Shown: positions 41,155 to 51,453 of the stretch, in pieces
Layout of the letters: every line of letters begins with the position of its first letter
Numbering within the stretch: position 1 is the stretch's first letter
Assembly: GCA_041287425.1 (NCBI GenBank)
Contig: JBEULG010000011.1
Location: 1-64,000, forward strand
Direction of reading: 5' to 3'
Origin: JAFGSI01 sp041287425
GTDB lineage: Bacteria > Chloroflexota > Anaerolineae > Anaerolineales > Villigracilaceae
Length of the DNA: 64,000 nucleotides
Program-made: the position numbers and the translations under genes
The notes under the pieces: generated by a model
The model's input: only the letters and a program-made list of their open reading frames with translations
The model's database searches: none
What the model was told of the DNA's origin: nothing

Positions 41155-43302
41155 ATGCAGGAGCCAAGCGTACTCGATTACGTCAAATCCATTTTCCGAG
41201 ACTGGAAATCGTTCACGGGTTTCCTTCGCTCACTTTTCGATGCTGCCCGGCGGGAGGAATACAATCGGCATTTCGTCGAAGCGATGCCGTCCGAACCTGC
41301 CCCGCCTGAAGCGCCCGTTTTGCCGCCGGAGAGCCAGCCGGTTTTTCCCTGGCGTTCTGGGCTGGCGCTCTGTTTGGCCCTGACCGGGCAGTGGTTTCTC
41401 GAAACGGGCATCCGCAACGCTGCGGCGGGGATTCTTTTCTACCTGCCGGCGCTCTTCCTGGCGGTGTGGGGGGCTCGGCGCGGCGAGTGGGTTCTGGCCT
41501 CCCCGCCGCAACCCGACCAGCGCCGCACCGACGCCTTGACCGTCCGCCTGCTGCCGTTCCTGGTCGGCGGCTTCGGCGGGACGGTTTGTGCCGTGGCCGC
41601 CTTTCTCGATTTCGGCGACAATCGCTTTACCTGGCACAATCTCACCTGGTGGCTGCTGGCCATCGGTTTTTGGGCGCTGGCGTTCTGGCAATCTTCCTCC
41701 TGGAAGCGCCGCCGGAGAGCCGTCCCTGCTGCGCCGCGCCGCCCGGATTGGGGCTGGGCGGCCCTGCTCCTGGCCGTGACTGCCCTGGTCGTTTTTTTCC
41801 GCGTCTACCGGCTGAACGAAGTCCCCGCCGAGCCTTACAGCGACCACGCCGAGAAAATCTTGGACGTCTACGACCTCAGCCAGGGACAATACAAGATTTT
41901 CTTCGAGCGCAATACTGGCCGGGAGGGGCTGCAAATGTACCTGACCCTGGCGGTGGCGCGCCTGTTCAAAACCGGCCTTTCTTTCCTCAGCCTGAAGATT
42001 GGGACGATTCTGTGTGGCCTGTTGACCTTGCCCTACGTTTACCTGCTCGGCAAGGAGGTGGGCAACCGCCGCGTGGCTTTGCTGGCGCTTTTCCTGGTTG
42101 GGGTTGCCTACTGGCCGAATGTCATCAGCCGTTCCGGTTTGCGCTTCCCGCTCTACCCGCTCTTTGTTGCGCCCGTGCTTTATTATTTGCTGCGCGGCCT
42201 GCGCAACCAAAACCGCAGCGACTTTGTGTTGGCCGGCATTTTCCTCGGCCTGGGCCTGCACGGCTACAGCCCCTTTCGCATCGTTCCGCTGCTGGTTGTG
42301 CTCGGAATTGGCATCTATGCCCTTCACAACCAGCCTCGCCGCTCGTGGATGCAGGCCGTGATTTGGACCGGCATCGTGGCGACGATGGCGCTGATGGTCT
42401 TCCTGCCGCTCTTGCGCTACGCTTTCGATAATCCGGGGCAATTCTCCTACCGGGCTATGTCGCGGCTTGGGGCGGTTGACCAGCCTCTGCCTGGCCCCGC
42501 CTGGCAACTCTTTCTCTCGAATGTGGGAAAGGGCTTGTTGATGTTCAACTGGGACGATGGCGAGATTTGGGTGCACTCCATCCCGCATCGCCCGGCCCTG
42601 GACCTGATTTCGGCGGCCCTGTTCGTGCTCGGCGCGGCGCTGGTCTTGACCCGCTACCTGCGTCAACGCCGCTGGCTGGACCTCTTCCTGTTGCTTTCCG
42701 TCCCCGTTCTGCAATTGCCCTCTACCCTTTCGCTGGCATTCCCCGCCGAAAACCCGGCCCTGAACCGGGCTGCCGGCGCTTACCTGCCGGCCTTTCTGCT
42801 CGTTGCTCTGGCGCTGGATGGCCTGGCTGCCGCTTTGCGGGCGCGTACCAGCCGCCGCTGGGGTCCGGTGTTGGCCAATGGGCTGCTGTTTTTGCTTTTG
42901 CTTTGGTCTTCTTTCCAAAATTTCAATCTGGTTTTCGTTCAATATGACCGCCAGTTCCGCGAGGGCGCCTGGAACTCGTCGGAGATGGGAGCGGTGATTG
43001 CGGGATTCCGCCAGGAGTACCAGACGACCGACACCGTCTGGATTGTGGCCTATCCGCACTGGGTGGATACGCGCCTCCCTGGAGTTTGGGCCGGCATTCC
43101 CAATCGGGATTTTGCCATCTGGCCTGAGCAAATCGAATCGACTCTTCTGCTGGCCGGTCCCAAAATGTTTCTGCTGCGCCCCGATGACGCTGCCGGCCTA
43201 GAAACCCTCCAGCGCCTCTACCCGCAAGGCGAATTCCAACGATATGCCTCGCGCCAGCCGTCGCACGACTTTCTGATTTACTTCGTCCCGGCTCAGCCGT
43301 GA
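41155..43302 (+). CDS. GT39/ArnT-like membrane glycosyltransferase
   Basis: 715 residues. A soluble N-terminus (about 1-60) precedes about 12-14 membrane helices. The first large external loop contains EVPAEPYSDHAEKILD with the acidic residues expected at the active site of the PMT/ArnT superfamily; a C-terminal extracytoplasmic part follows. Such enzymes move sugars from polyprenyl-phosphate donors to external acceptors. First of four big membrane proteins in a row. Confidence 0.82.
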   Translation: MQEPSVLDYVKSIFRDWKSFTGFLRSLFDAARREEYNRHFVEAMPSEPAPPEAPVLPPESQPVFPWRSGLALCLALTGQWFLETGIRNAAAGILFYLPALFLAVWGARRGEWVLASPPQPDQRRTDALTVRLLPFLVGGFGGTVCAVAAFLDFGDNRFTWHNLTWWLLAIGFWALAFWQSSSWKRRRRAVPAAPRRPDWGWAALLLAVTALVVFFRVYRLNEVPAEPYSDHAEKILDVYDLSQGQYKIFFERNTGREGLQMYLTLAVARLFKTGLSFLSLKIGTILCGLLTLPYVYLLGKEVGNRRVALLALFLVGVAYWPNVISRSGLRFPLYPLFVAPVLYYLLRGLRNQNRSDFVLAGIFLGLGLHGYSPFRIVPLLVVLGIGIYALHNQPRRSWMQAVIWTGIVATMALMVFLPLLRYAFDNPGQFSYRAMSRLGAVDQPLPGPAWQLFLSNVGKGLLMFNWDDGEIWVHSIPHRPALDLISAALFVLGAALVLTRYLRQRRWLDLFLLLSVPVLQLPSTLSLAFPAENPALNRAAGAYLPAFLLVALALDGLAAALRARTSRRWGPVLANGLLFLLLLWSSFQNFNLVFVQYDRQFREGAWNSSEMGAVIAGFRQEYQTTDTVWIVAYPHWVDTRLPGVWAGIPNRDFAIWPEQIESTLLLAGPKMFLLRPDDAAGLETLQRLYPQGEFQRYASRQPSHDFLIYFVPAQP

Positions 43303-43318
43303 GGTTCGAGGATAAGGT

Positions 43319-46300
43319 ATGCCTGTTTCGAATCGCCGCACCCGCGCCCTGAATCTGATTTGCGATTTGCTTTTCCTGCTCGTCCTGCTGATGGCCACGC
43401 TGCTGCGCGCTACCGGCCTGGACTGGGGCGAGTTTGCCCATCAGCACCCCGATGAGTTGTTCCTGACCTCGGTCACGGCCGATATCCAGCCGGTTGGCAG
43501 TTTGGGCGAATACTTCGACACCGCTCATTCCAGCCTCAACCCGCAGAACCGAGGCCACGGCTTCTTCGTCTATGGCACCCTGCCGATTTTCCTGACCCGC
43601 TACGTGGCCGAATGGAGCGGCGCGACGAACATCAAACTGGTCGGCCGCGAACTCTCGGCTCTCGCCGACCTGGGGACGATCATCCTGCTCTATTTCATCG
43701 TCGCCCGCGTCTACCATCGCGGCGCGGCGCTGCTGGCTGCCGCGTTTTCCTCGCTGGCGGTGATGCAGATTCAGCAGGCGCATTTCTATACTGCCGACCA
43801 TTTCGTCAACTTCTTCCTGTTCCTGGCGCTCTGGTTTGCCGTCCTGATTGCCGAACGGCGCTGGCCGGGCGTTCCGCTTGACGCGCCTGCTCCACAACCT
43901 GAGACCGAAGCCGAGGCCGAGGCCCGGTTGCGGGAACGCTGGGGCAGGCTGACGCGCGCCTTCCTGCGAGACCGCCTGACCTGGTACAGCCTGGCTTTTG
44001 GTGCTGCCCTCGGCATGGCGGCGGCCTGCAAAATTAATGCCGCTTTCGGCGCTCTCCTCTTGCCGGCGGCGCTGGTCGTCGCCTATTTCCGGCCGGATGA
44101 CGCCGCAAAGACCGATTCCGACCCGGAACGACGCGAGGCATTCCTGCGCTATGTCTGGGTCTATCTGGTGCTGGGCGGCCTGGCAACTCTTCTTTTCTTC
44201 CGCATCTTCCAGCCGTACGCTTTCGATGGCCTCTTGCCCAACCCCGAATGGATTGCCAGCATCCGCGCCCAGCGCTTGCAGGTCGGTGCCGACCTGCCCT
44301 GGAACCTGCAATGGGTGCGCCGCTCGCGGCTGTTCTCTTTCCAGAATTTGACCGTTTGGGGGTTGGGACTGCCGCTCGGCGTTCTGGCCTGGGCCGGTTT
44401 CCTGGGTATGGGCTGGCGCATCCTGCGCCGCGAATGGAGTCAACACATTCTGCTGTGGGGCTGGACGTTGGCCTATTTCGCTTGGCAATCGTCGCAGTTC
44501 AATGCCACCATGCGTTACCAGTTGCCGGTCTATCCGCTCCTGGCGATGATGGCTGCCTGGGGCGTTTTCGCCCTGCTCGGCGGACCCCTTCCCCGGCGGG
44601 GAGCCGGTCGTCTCCGCTGGCAGAGACTGCTGGCCGGATTGAGAAAAACGGCCGCGGCGTTCATCGCTCTGACCGTCCTGGGCCTGACTGCAGCCTGGGC
44701 GCTGGCTTTCCACAGCATCTACCTGCGTCCCGAACCGCGCATCGCCGCCTCCTACTGGATTTATGAAAACGTCCCCGGCCCTATTAATTTGCACATCCGC
44801 CGGACAGATGGCCAGATGGTTCAGCAGCCGCTTCCTTTCGCGACCGGTTTCGTCATCCAGCCCGAACAGCCCTACGAGACGGTCGTCGCCCTGCGGGAGG
44901 ACGGCGTTCTCCAGGAGGTGGTTCTCGGCCACGTCCTCGACCTCCAGGCCGCGGGTCCGGTGACGCTGCGCCTGACCATTTTCGAACGGGCCTCGGATGT
45001 CCGCCCGCTGGCTTCGACGGCCCTGACGGCCGATTTTGCCCCTCGCTCCGATCCGCGCGGCGACTCTTATACTTTGCCCCTCGATTCTCCTATCGCCGTC
45101 CAGAGCGGCGAGATTTACGTTCTGCGCTTCGAGACCGACGGCGGGGTGCTGACCTTCTCCGGCGCGGCGTTGGTCAACGAGACCGACTACGATTACGGCC
45201 TGCCCTTCCGCGTGGGCGGCTACGACGGCTTCGGCGGCCTCTATCGCGGCGACCTCAATTTGCAGGTCTATTGGCCCGATAACGCCGACAAATTGACCCG
45301 CCTGCTGACCTGCCTCGAACAGGGCGATTACATTCTCATCCCCACCAATCACCAGTATGGGCAGATCACGCGCCTGCCGGAGCGTTATCCGCTGACCACC
45401 CATTACTACCGCGAATTGATCGGCTGTCCGCCCGATCGCGAGATCGCCTGGTGCTACCGCGTCGCCGAGCCGGGCATGTTCGAGGGCCGGCTGGGATACG
45501 ACCTGGTGGCCGTTTTCACCTCTTACCCTACCCTGGGGCCGTGGACGATCAACGACCAGGCGGCAGAGGAGGCCTTCACCTTCTATGATCACCCCAAGGT
45601 CCTGATCTTCCAGCGGCGCGCCGACTTCGACCGCGAACAGGTGGCGGCCAGTTTGCAGTCGGTCAATCTCGATCAGGTGGTCAACCTGACCCCCTTGCAG
45701 GCCGATGACTATCGCAGCACCCTGCTCCCCGATGAGCGCCTGGCGGCGCAACAGGCAGGCGGAACCTGGTCGGAGTTGTTCGACCGCCAGGCCTGGTACA
45801 ACCGTCTCCCTGGCCTGGGCGCTGCGCTTTGGTATCTGCTCGTCTTTGGCGTTGGCCTGCTGGCCTATCCACTGGTGCGGGCGGCGCTGCCCGGCCTGCC
45901 CGATCGAGGCTATCCGCTGGCGCGCTTGAGCGGTTTGCTCCTGTGGGCCTGGTTTTCCTGGCTGGCAGGTTCGGCGGGCATTCCATACAGCAAGACGACC
46001 ATCGCAGTCTGCTTGGGGCTGGTGGCGCTGATCGGCGCTGGGCTGGCCTACCGTCAGCGGGACGAGTTGCGGGAGGAGTGGCGCACAAAGAAGAAATATT
46101 TCCTCGTCATCGAGATTCTTTTCTTGCTCTTCTTCCTGCTCGATTTGGGCATCCGCCTTGGCAATCCGGATATGTGGCATCCGGCCAAGGGCGGCGAGCG
46201 GCCGATGAATTTCTCGTATTTCAACGCCATTCTGCGCAGCACGACCTTCCCGCCCTACGATCCCTGGTTCGCCGGCGGCTATATTAATTATTACTATTAC

Positions 46301-48277
46301 GGCTACGTTATCTTCGGCACGCCCGTCAAGTTGCTGGGCATTCTGCCCTCCATTGCCTGGAATTTGCTCTTGCCGACCCTGTACGCGCTGCTGGCGTTGA
46401 GCGCCTTCTCGGTCGGCTGGAATCTGGTCGCCAGCGGCAAAGAGACGTACGGCAAACTTTCGTCTTTCCTGCGTCAGCCGGCCTTTCTCGCCGGAATGGC
46501 CGCTGCGGCAGCGATGGTCCTCTTAGGCAATTTGGGGATTGTGCGCCTGTTCTATCAGGGATTCCAGCGCGTCGGCGCCCCGGGCGGCTTGATCGCCGAG
46601 GGCGACTTGCTCCAGCGTTTGGGATGGGCTGTGAAGGGCTTCTTCCAGGTTCTGGCGGGCGTCCGCCTGCCGATTGGACGCGGCGACTGGTATTGGTTCC
46701 CCAGTCGAATCATCCCCGCCCCCGGCGACGTCGAGCCAATCACCGAGTTCCCGGTTTTTACTTTCCTCTACTCGGACATGCACGCTCACAATCTTTCGAT
46801 GCCGGTCGAGGTTTTGTCCGTTGCCTGGGCGCTTTCGGTTTTGCGCGGCCGCTTCCGGCATCGTTCACCGCTCGATTGGGCGCTTGGCTTTCTCTTCGGC
46901 GGTCTGGTTATCGGCGCCCTGTATCCCATCAACCTCTCGGATATTTACACCTACCTGCCGCTTGGTTGTGCGGCTCTGGTCTATGCCCTCTGGCGCTATG
47001 TGGACGTGAACACGCTGCCCTGGCTGAAACGCCTGCCGCCCTGGCTGGCGCGTCTGATTCTGACGGCGGGCGGCGTCCTGACCTTCGTCCTGCTGGTTTA
47101 CCTGATGTATGAACCCTACCGCTACTGGTACGTTCAGGCCTATGGGCGGGTGACCTGGTGGAAGGGAACGCGCACGCCTCTTTCCTCCTATCTGGCCCAC
47201 TGGGGCGTCTTCCTGTTCATAATCGTTTCGTGGATGACCTGGGAGACGCGCGAGTGGATGGCTGCCACGCCCCTCTCGGCCCTGCGCCGCCTCAAGCCTT
47301 ACCTCAACCTGATTCTGGCCGCCGTCTTTTCGCTTTTCCTGTTGATGGTCTTTCAACAGGTTTCGGTGCTTCTTCCTTCCAACTACGCGCCCTGGAAAGG
47401 GGTGAGCGTCATCTGGCTGGTGTTGCCGTTGGCAGCCTGGGCGGGCGTTTTGCTTTTGCGTCCCGGTCTTTCCGATTCGCGACGGGCGGTTCTGTTCTTG
47501 ATCGGCACCGCCCTCATGCTGACTCTGGTGGTCGAAATCGTCGTCGTCAGCGGCGACATCGGCCGCATGAACACCGTCTTCAAATTCTATCTCCAGGCCT
47601 GGATTTTGCTCGGCCTGAGCGCCGCGGCGGCGTTTGCCTGGTTGCTGCTGGAACTGCCTCGTTGGACGTTCCGCTGGCGCGCTTTTTGGCAATTGGCCGT
47701 CACCGTGTTGCTGACCTTCTCCGGCTTGTTTTTGCTGGTCGGGGGCATGGACAAAATCCAGGACCGCATGACTCCCACCGCCCCGCATACCCTGGACAGC
47801 ATGACCTACATGGCCACCTCGCAGTATTATGATTACGGCGTGATGATGGACCTGGGCGAGGATTACCGCGCCATTCAGTGGCTGCAGGAGAATGTCCAGG
47901 GGTCGCCGGTCATCGTCGAAGCCAACATCCCCGAATACCGCTGGGGTTCGCGTTATACGATCTACACGGGCCTGCCCGGTGTGGTTGGCTGGAACTGGCA
48001 TCAGCGTCAGCAACGCGCCCTGACTCCGGAATGGGTCACGAATCGAGTCGAGGAAATCAACCGTTTCTACGCCACCACCGATGCCACCGTTGTGCGCGAG
48101 TTTCTGGTCAGGTACAATGTGCGCTATATCATCGTCGGCCAATTGGAGCGCGCCGTCTACGCCAATGGATACGGCATTCGTAAATTCGAGTGGTTCGATG
48201 GCCGTCTTTGGCGCGAGGTCTATCGTGATGGACAAACCGTGATTTATGAGGTGCTTCCAGAGGTGTTCAATCGATGA
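43319..48277 (+). CDS. Fusion of GT39-like domain and DUF2298 (Chlor_Arch_YYY) domain
   Basis: 1652 residues. The N-terminal half is a GT39-like membrane glycosyltransferase (loop AHQHPDELFLTSVTADI near the start, about 10 helices, a long external beta domain at about 480-810). The C-terminal half (about 830-1652) is DUF2298: external loop KPMNFSYFN-like sequence (RPMNFSYFNAILRSTTFPPYDPW), then YINYYYYGYVIFG, the YYY signature, and RMNTVFKFYLQAW. DUF2298 is known from Chloroflexi and archaea and is thought to be a glycosyltransferase relative. AGGATAAGGT precedes the ATG; the end overlaps the DUF952 gene by ATGA. Confidence 0.85.
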   Translation: MPVSNRRTRALNLICDLLFLLVLLMATLLRATGLDWGEFAHQHPDELFLTSVTADIQPVGSLGEYFDTAHSSLNPQNRGHGFFVYGTLPIFLTRYVAEWSGATNIKLVGRELSALADLGTIILLYFIVARVYHRGAALLAAAFSSLAVMQIQQAHFYTADHFVNFFLFLALWFAVLIAERRWPGVPLDAPAPQPETEAEAEARLRERWGRLTRAFLRDRLTWYSLAFGAALGMAAACKINAAFGALLLPAALVVAYFRPDDAAKTDSDPERREAFLRYVWVYLVLGGLATLLFFRIFQPYAFDGLLPNPEWIASIRAQRLQVGADLPWNLQWVRRSRLFSFQNLTVWGLGLPLGVLAWAGFLGMGWRILRREWSQHILLWGWTLAYFAWQSSQFNATMRYQLPVYPLLAMMAAWGVFALLGGPLPRRGAGRLRWQRLLAGLRKTAAAFIALTVLGLTAAWALAFHSIYLRPEPRIAASYWIYENVPGPINLHIRRTDGQMVQQPLPFATGFVIQPEQPYETVVALREDGVLQEVVLGHVLDLQAAGPVTLRLTIFERASDVRPLASTALTADFAPRSDPRGDSYTLPLDSPIAVQSGEIYVLRFETDGGVLTFSGAALVNETDYDYGLPFRVGGYDGFGGLYRGDLNLQVYWPDNADKLTRLLTCLEQGDYILIPTNHQYGQITRLPERYPLTTHYYRELIGCPPDREIAWCYRVAEPGMFEGRLGYDLVAVFTSYPTLGPWTINDQAAEEAFTFYDHPKVLIFQRRADFDREQVAASLQSVNLDQVVNLTPLQADDYRSTLLPDERLAAQQAGGTWSELFDRQAWYNRLPGLGAALWYLLVFGVGLLAYPLVRAALPGLPDRGYPLARLSGLLLWAWFSWLAGSAGIPYSKTTIAVCLGLVALIGAGLAYRQRDELREEWRTKKKYFLVIEILFLLFFLLDLGIRLGNPDMWHPAKGGERPMNFSYFNAILRSTTFPPYDPWFAGGYINYYYYGYVIFGTPVKLLGILPSIAWNLLLPTLYALLALSAFSVGWNLVASGKETYGKLSSFLRQPAFLAGMAAAAAMVLLGNLGIVRLFYQGFQRVGAPGGLIAEGDLLQRLGWAVKGFFQVLAGVRLPIGRGDWYWFPSRIIPAPGDVEPITEFPVFTFLYSDMHAHNLSMPVEVLSVAWALSVLRGRFRHRSPLDWALGFLFGGLVIGALYPINLSDIYTYLPLGCAALVYALWRYVDVNTLPWLKRLPPWLARLILTAGGVLTFVLLVYLMYEPYRYWYVQAYGRVTWWKGTRTPLSSYLAHWGVFLFIIVSWMTWETREWMAATPLSALRRLKPYLNLILAAVFSLFLLMVFQQVSVLLPSNYAPWKGVSVIWLVLPLAAWAGVLLLRPGLSDSRRAVLFLIGTALMLTLVVEIVVVSGDIGRMNTVFKFYLQAWILLGLSAAAAFAWLLLELPRWTFRWRAFWQLAVTVLLTFSGLFLLVGGMDKIQDRMTPTAPHTLDSMTYMATSQYYDYGVMMDLGEDYRAIQWLQENVQGSPVIVEANIPEYRWGSRYTIYTGLPGVVGWNWHQRQQRALTPEWVTNRVEEINRFYATTDATVVREFLVRYNVRYIIVGQLERAVYANGYGIRKFEWFDGRLWREVYRDGQTVIYEVLPEVFNR

Positions 48278-48627
48278 GCGACATCGTTCTGCACATCACC
48301 TCGCGCTCAGCCTGGCAAGCGGCGCGGATGGCCGGCTTCTACGCTGCCGATTCATTGGAAGGGCAGGGCTTTATCCACTGTTCTCTGCCCTCCCAGGTGT
48401 TGCGCGTAGCCAATAATCTCTTTCGCGGCCGGGATGACCTCGTCCTGCTGGTCATTGACCCGGCTCGCCTGACGGCCCCCCTGAAATGGGAACCGGCCGC
48501 CGACCTGGCGACCGAGATTTTTCCGCACCTTTACGGCCCACTCAACCTGGAGGCTGTTGTGGACGTGCTGCCTCTTGGCCGCGATGCCGCTGGCGGCTTC
48601 CTTCTGCCGCCTGGCTTGAACATCTGA
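48274..48627 (+). CDS. DUF952 family protein
   Basis: 117 residues. LHITSRSAWQAARMAGFYAA, EGQGFIHCSLPSQVLRVAN and FPHLYGPLNLEAVVDV are the DUF952 hallmarks; GFIHCS is the conserved core. The family is small, cytoplasmic and of unknown function. It overlaps the upstream giant gene by four bases and is followed 12 bases later by another DUF2298 gene, so it is carried in the glycosyltransferase operon. Confidence 0.88.
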   Translation: MSDIVLHITSRSAWQAARMAGFYAADSLEGQGFIHCSLPSQVLRVANNLFRGRDDLVLLVIDPARLTAPLKWEPAADLATEIFPHLYGPLNLEAVVDVLPLGRDAAGGFLLPPGLNI

Positions 48628-48638
48628 CCCGGTCTCTT

Positions 48639-51431
48639 ATGCTCGCATTTCTCGCCTGGTATCTCTTGATCTCCTGCCTGGGTTGGCTGACCGTTCCGCT
48701 GGCGTACAGGCTCTTCCCAGCCCTGGCAGACCGCGGCTATGCCCTGGCGCGTACGCTCGGCTTGCTGCTTTGGGGCGCCTCCTTCTGGCTGTTGGCTTCG
48801 CTGGGCTTTGTCCGCAATAATGTGGAGGGCCTGCTTTTGACGTTGTTTCTGCTGGCGGGTGGGAGCCTCTGGTCGCTGTCGCGGCTCGAAAATGGTGGGG
48901 AAGGGGCGGGACGCTTGACCGTCTCGTGGCGGGCGGGCGCGGCTTCATTGTGGGGCTGGCTGAAAGCCAACCGGCGGCTGGTGTTCGCCGTCGAGGCGCT
49001 CTTCCTGCTGACCTTTGCCGGCTGGGCTGTGGTGCGGGCGGCCAACCCGGAAGTCCTCGGCACCGAAAAACCGATGGAACTGGCTTTCATCAATGCCATC
49101 CTGCGCTCGGAGACTTTCCCGCCTCATGATCCCTGGCTTTCCGGCTACGCCATTTCCTACTACTATTTTGGGTATGTGTTGACCGCCATGCTCGCCAAAC
49201 TGACCGGCGTGCTCGGCAGTGTGGCCTTCAACTTGATGCTGGCCCTCGTCTGCGGGCTGGCGGCAAGCGGCGCCTACGGTTTGCTCTACGACCTGCTCGC
49301 CGTCTGGCGCGAGGAGCGCGGCACAGCGGAGGAGACTTTTTCGCTCGGTTTGCCGCTGCTGGGGCCGCTCTTTCTCCTTCTGGTGAGCAACCTGGAAGGC
49401 TTCCTGGAACTCTTGCACCGTCAGGGTCTTTTCTGGCGCCGGAATCCCGACGGGACGGCCGCTTCATCTTTTTGGACCTGGCTCGACATCAAAGAACTAA
49501 ATCTGCCGCCCTCCGGCGCGCCGGGCTGGATGCCCGACCGGTATATGTGGTGGTGGCGCGCCTCGCGGGTCATCCAGGATTTCGATTTGCAGGGCCGGCC
49601 GCTGGGCGAGGTCATTGACGAGTTCCCCTTCTTCTCCTTCTTGCTGGGCGATCTCCACCCGCACGTCCTGGCCATTCCATTCGGTCTGCTGGCCGTCGCC
49701 GCGGCGCTGCATCTTTTCCGGGGCGGCTGGCGGGCGCGGGCGCAGGACTGGCGCATTCGCCTCAGCCGGCGCGCCTGGGCGTGGATCGGCGCGGCGGCGG
49801 TCCTGATCGGCGCCATCGCCTTGGGGGCGGGAATCGCGCGGGTGGTGGTAACCGTTCGGGAGGTCCGGCCAGGCGTCCTTCCCGTTCAGGTGCCGCTCTT
49901 CGACTTGGTTCTCCCATTTCTAATCGTTTTGTTCTGTTTATGGGCGGCTCCGCTTCTCCTGGATGAGGTCGTGCAGTTGCCGCTTCTCGGCTGGTCGGTC
50001 TTCGTTCGCCGCGACTTGGGTGAGCATACTTTCCGATATCCTCTGGAGGTTTCTCCGGCCGGCCTGTTGTTGATTGGGCTGTTAACCGGCGGGATGGCGT
50101 TTTTGAACATCTGGGACATCCTGTTTGGCCTGGCGCTGTTCTGCGGCGCCTACCTGCTCGAACGCTGGTTGCAGTGCGGCCGGGGCTGGGCGCGCCTGGC
50201 AGAGACGGCCCTCTTTGCGTTGCCGGTGATTGGTCTGGCCGGGGCGTTTTACCTGCCGTTCTTCGTCAGTTTCTCTTCGCAGGCCGGAGGCATTTTGCCC
50301 AATCTGGTTGCGCCGACGCGCGGTGTCCATTTGTGGGTCATGTTCGCGCCGCTCTTGCTGCCCATATTTGCCTATTTGATTTACCTGCGCCGCGGCGAGG
50401 GCCGGCCGGCAGCCTGGGGAGGCGGCCTCGGAGTGGCCGCCGCGCTGGCTGCCCTGTTGTGGGGCTTCTCCTGGCTGCTGACGCTGCCCGTCCGCGCCTT
50501 GCACCCCGAAGTTGTCACCGCGTTTCTCGATCTCAACGGCGTGGCCAGCCTGGGCGATTTGTTCGCCGCCGCGCTGGGCGTCCGTCTGAGCGCGGCGGGA
50601 GGCTGGCTGACGTTGCTGCTCCTGTTGGGGATGACGCTGGCTTATCTGCTGCGCGCCGCAGGGCGAGGCGAGGCGAAGGAGGAATCTTCGCCCCGCGCCT
50701 CCTCGGCGGCGACCATTTTTGTTCTCTTTCTGATTCTCGTCGGCGGATTGCTCGTCTTGGGGCCAGAATATCTCTACCTGCGCGACCTGTTTGGGACGCG
50801 CATGAATACGGTCTTCAAATTCTATTACCAGGCCTGGATGGTCTGGAGCCTGGCGGCCGCTTTCGGGACGGCCATCTTGCTGCGGCGTTTGCGCGGCGTG
50901 GCGGGAGAGATTTTCCGGGTCGGCCTGACTCTCCTTTTGATGGTCAGCCTGACCTATCCGCTGCTGGGGCTGCTGAGTCGCACAAACAATTTCCGCCCCT
51001 CCTACGGCTGGACGCTGGACGGCGCCGCTTACCTCGAGTACGGCAACCGCGGTGACGCCGACGCCATCCGCTGGCTGCAAACGGCGCCGTTTGGGGTAGT
51101 AGCAGAGGCCGGGTCTCCAGGTGGCAGTTACACCTATTACAGCCGGTTCTCTACCTATACCGGCCTGCCGACCGTTTTGGGCTGGCCGGGCCACGAGGGC
51201 CAATGGCGCGGCGGCTACGAATTGCAAGGCAACCGACAGGCCGATTTGCAGCGCCTGTACACCACCCTCAACTGGCCTGAAGCGCAGATGATTTTGGAAC
51301 GTTACGAAATTCGTTACGTGGTGGTGGGGCCGCTCGAACGTGCCACCTATCCGCTGGAGGAAGGCAAATTCCAGCAGCATCTGATTTTGGGTTACCAGAA
51401 TGACGAGGTGACCATCTACGTCGTCCCCTGA
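48639..51431 (+). CDS. DUF2298 (Chlor_Arch_YYY) membrane protein
   Basis: 930 residues from ATG 48639; the frame is open to 48486, inside DUF952, but membrane homology starts here. About 16-18 membrane helices. The external loop KPMELAFINAILRSETFPPH, then ISYYYFGYVLT and RMNTVFKFYYQAW match the C-terminal half of the 1652-residue protein, so the two are paralogues. A late external domain holds SYTYYSRFSTYTGLPTV. Presumed polyprenol-sugar-dependent transferase. Confidence 0.85.
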   Translation: MLAFLAWYLLISCLGWLTVPLAYRLFPALADRGYALARTLGLLLWGASFWLLASLGFVRNNVEGLLLTLFLLAGGSLWSLSRLENGGEGAGRLTVSWRAGAASLWGWLKANRRLVFAVEALFLLTFAGWAVVRAANPEVLGTEKPMELAFINAILRSETFPPHDPWLSGYAISYYYFGYVLTAMLAKLTGVLGSVAFNLMLALVCGLAASGAYGLLYDLLAVWREERGTAEETFSLGLPLLGPLFLLLVSNLEGFLELLHRQGLFWRRNPDGTAASSFWTWLDIKELNLPPSGAPGWMPDRYMWWWRASRVIQDFDLQGRPLGEVIDEFPFFSFLLGDLHPHVLAIPFGLLAVAAALHLFRGGWRARAQDWRIRLSRRAWAWIGAAAVLIGAIALGAGIARVVVTVREVRPGVLPVQVPLFDLVLPFLIVLFCLWAAPLLLDEVVQLPLLGWSVFVRRDLGEHTFRYPLEVSPAGLLLIGLLTGGMAFLNIWDILFGLALFCGAYLLERWLQCGRGWARLAETALFALPVIGLAGAFYLPFFVSFSSQAGGILPNLVAPTRGVHLWVMFAPLLLPIFAYLIYLRRGEGRPAAWGGGLGVAAALAALLWGFSWLLTLPVRALHPEVVTAFLDLNGVASLGDLFAAALGVRLSAAGGWLTLLLLLGMTLAYLLRAAGRGEAKEESSPRASSAATIFVLFLILVGGLLVLGPEYLYLRDLFGTRMNTVFKFYYQAWMVWSLAAAFGTAILLRRLRGVAGEIFRVGLTLLLMVSLTYPLLGLLSRTNNFRPSYGWTLDGAAYLEYGNRGDADAIRWLQTAPFGVVAEAGSPGGSYTYYSRFSTYTGLPTVLGWPGHEGQWRGGYELQGNRQADLQRLYTTLNWPEAQMILERYEIRYVVVGPLERATYPLEEGKFQQHLILGYQNDEVTIYVVP

Positions 51432-51453
51432 CTTGCGGGTAAAATTGGGCAAA

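Noticed and set aside
42923..46180. Minus-strand open frame of 1085 codons
   Set aside because: Shadow of the GT39-like genes; Gln/Arg-rich without hydrophobic pattern, and it spans a real gene boundary.
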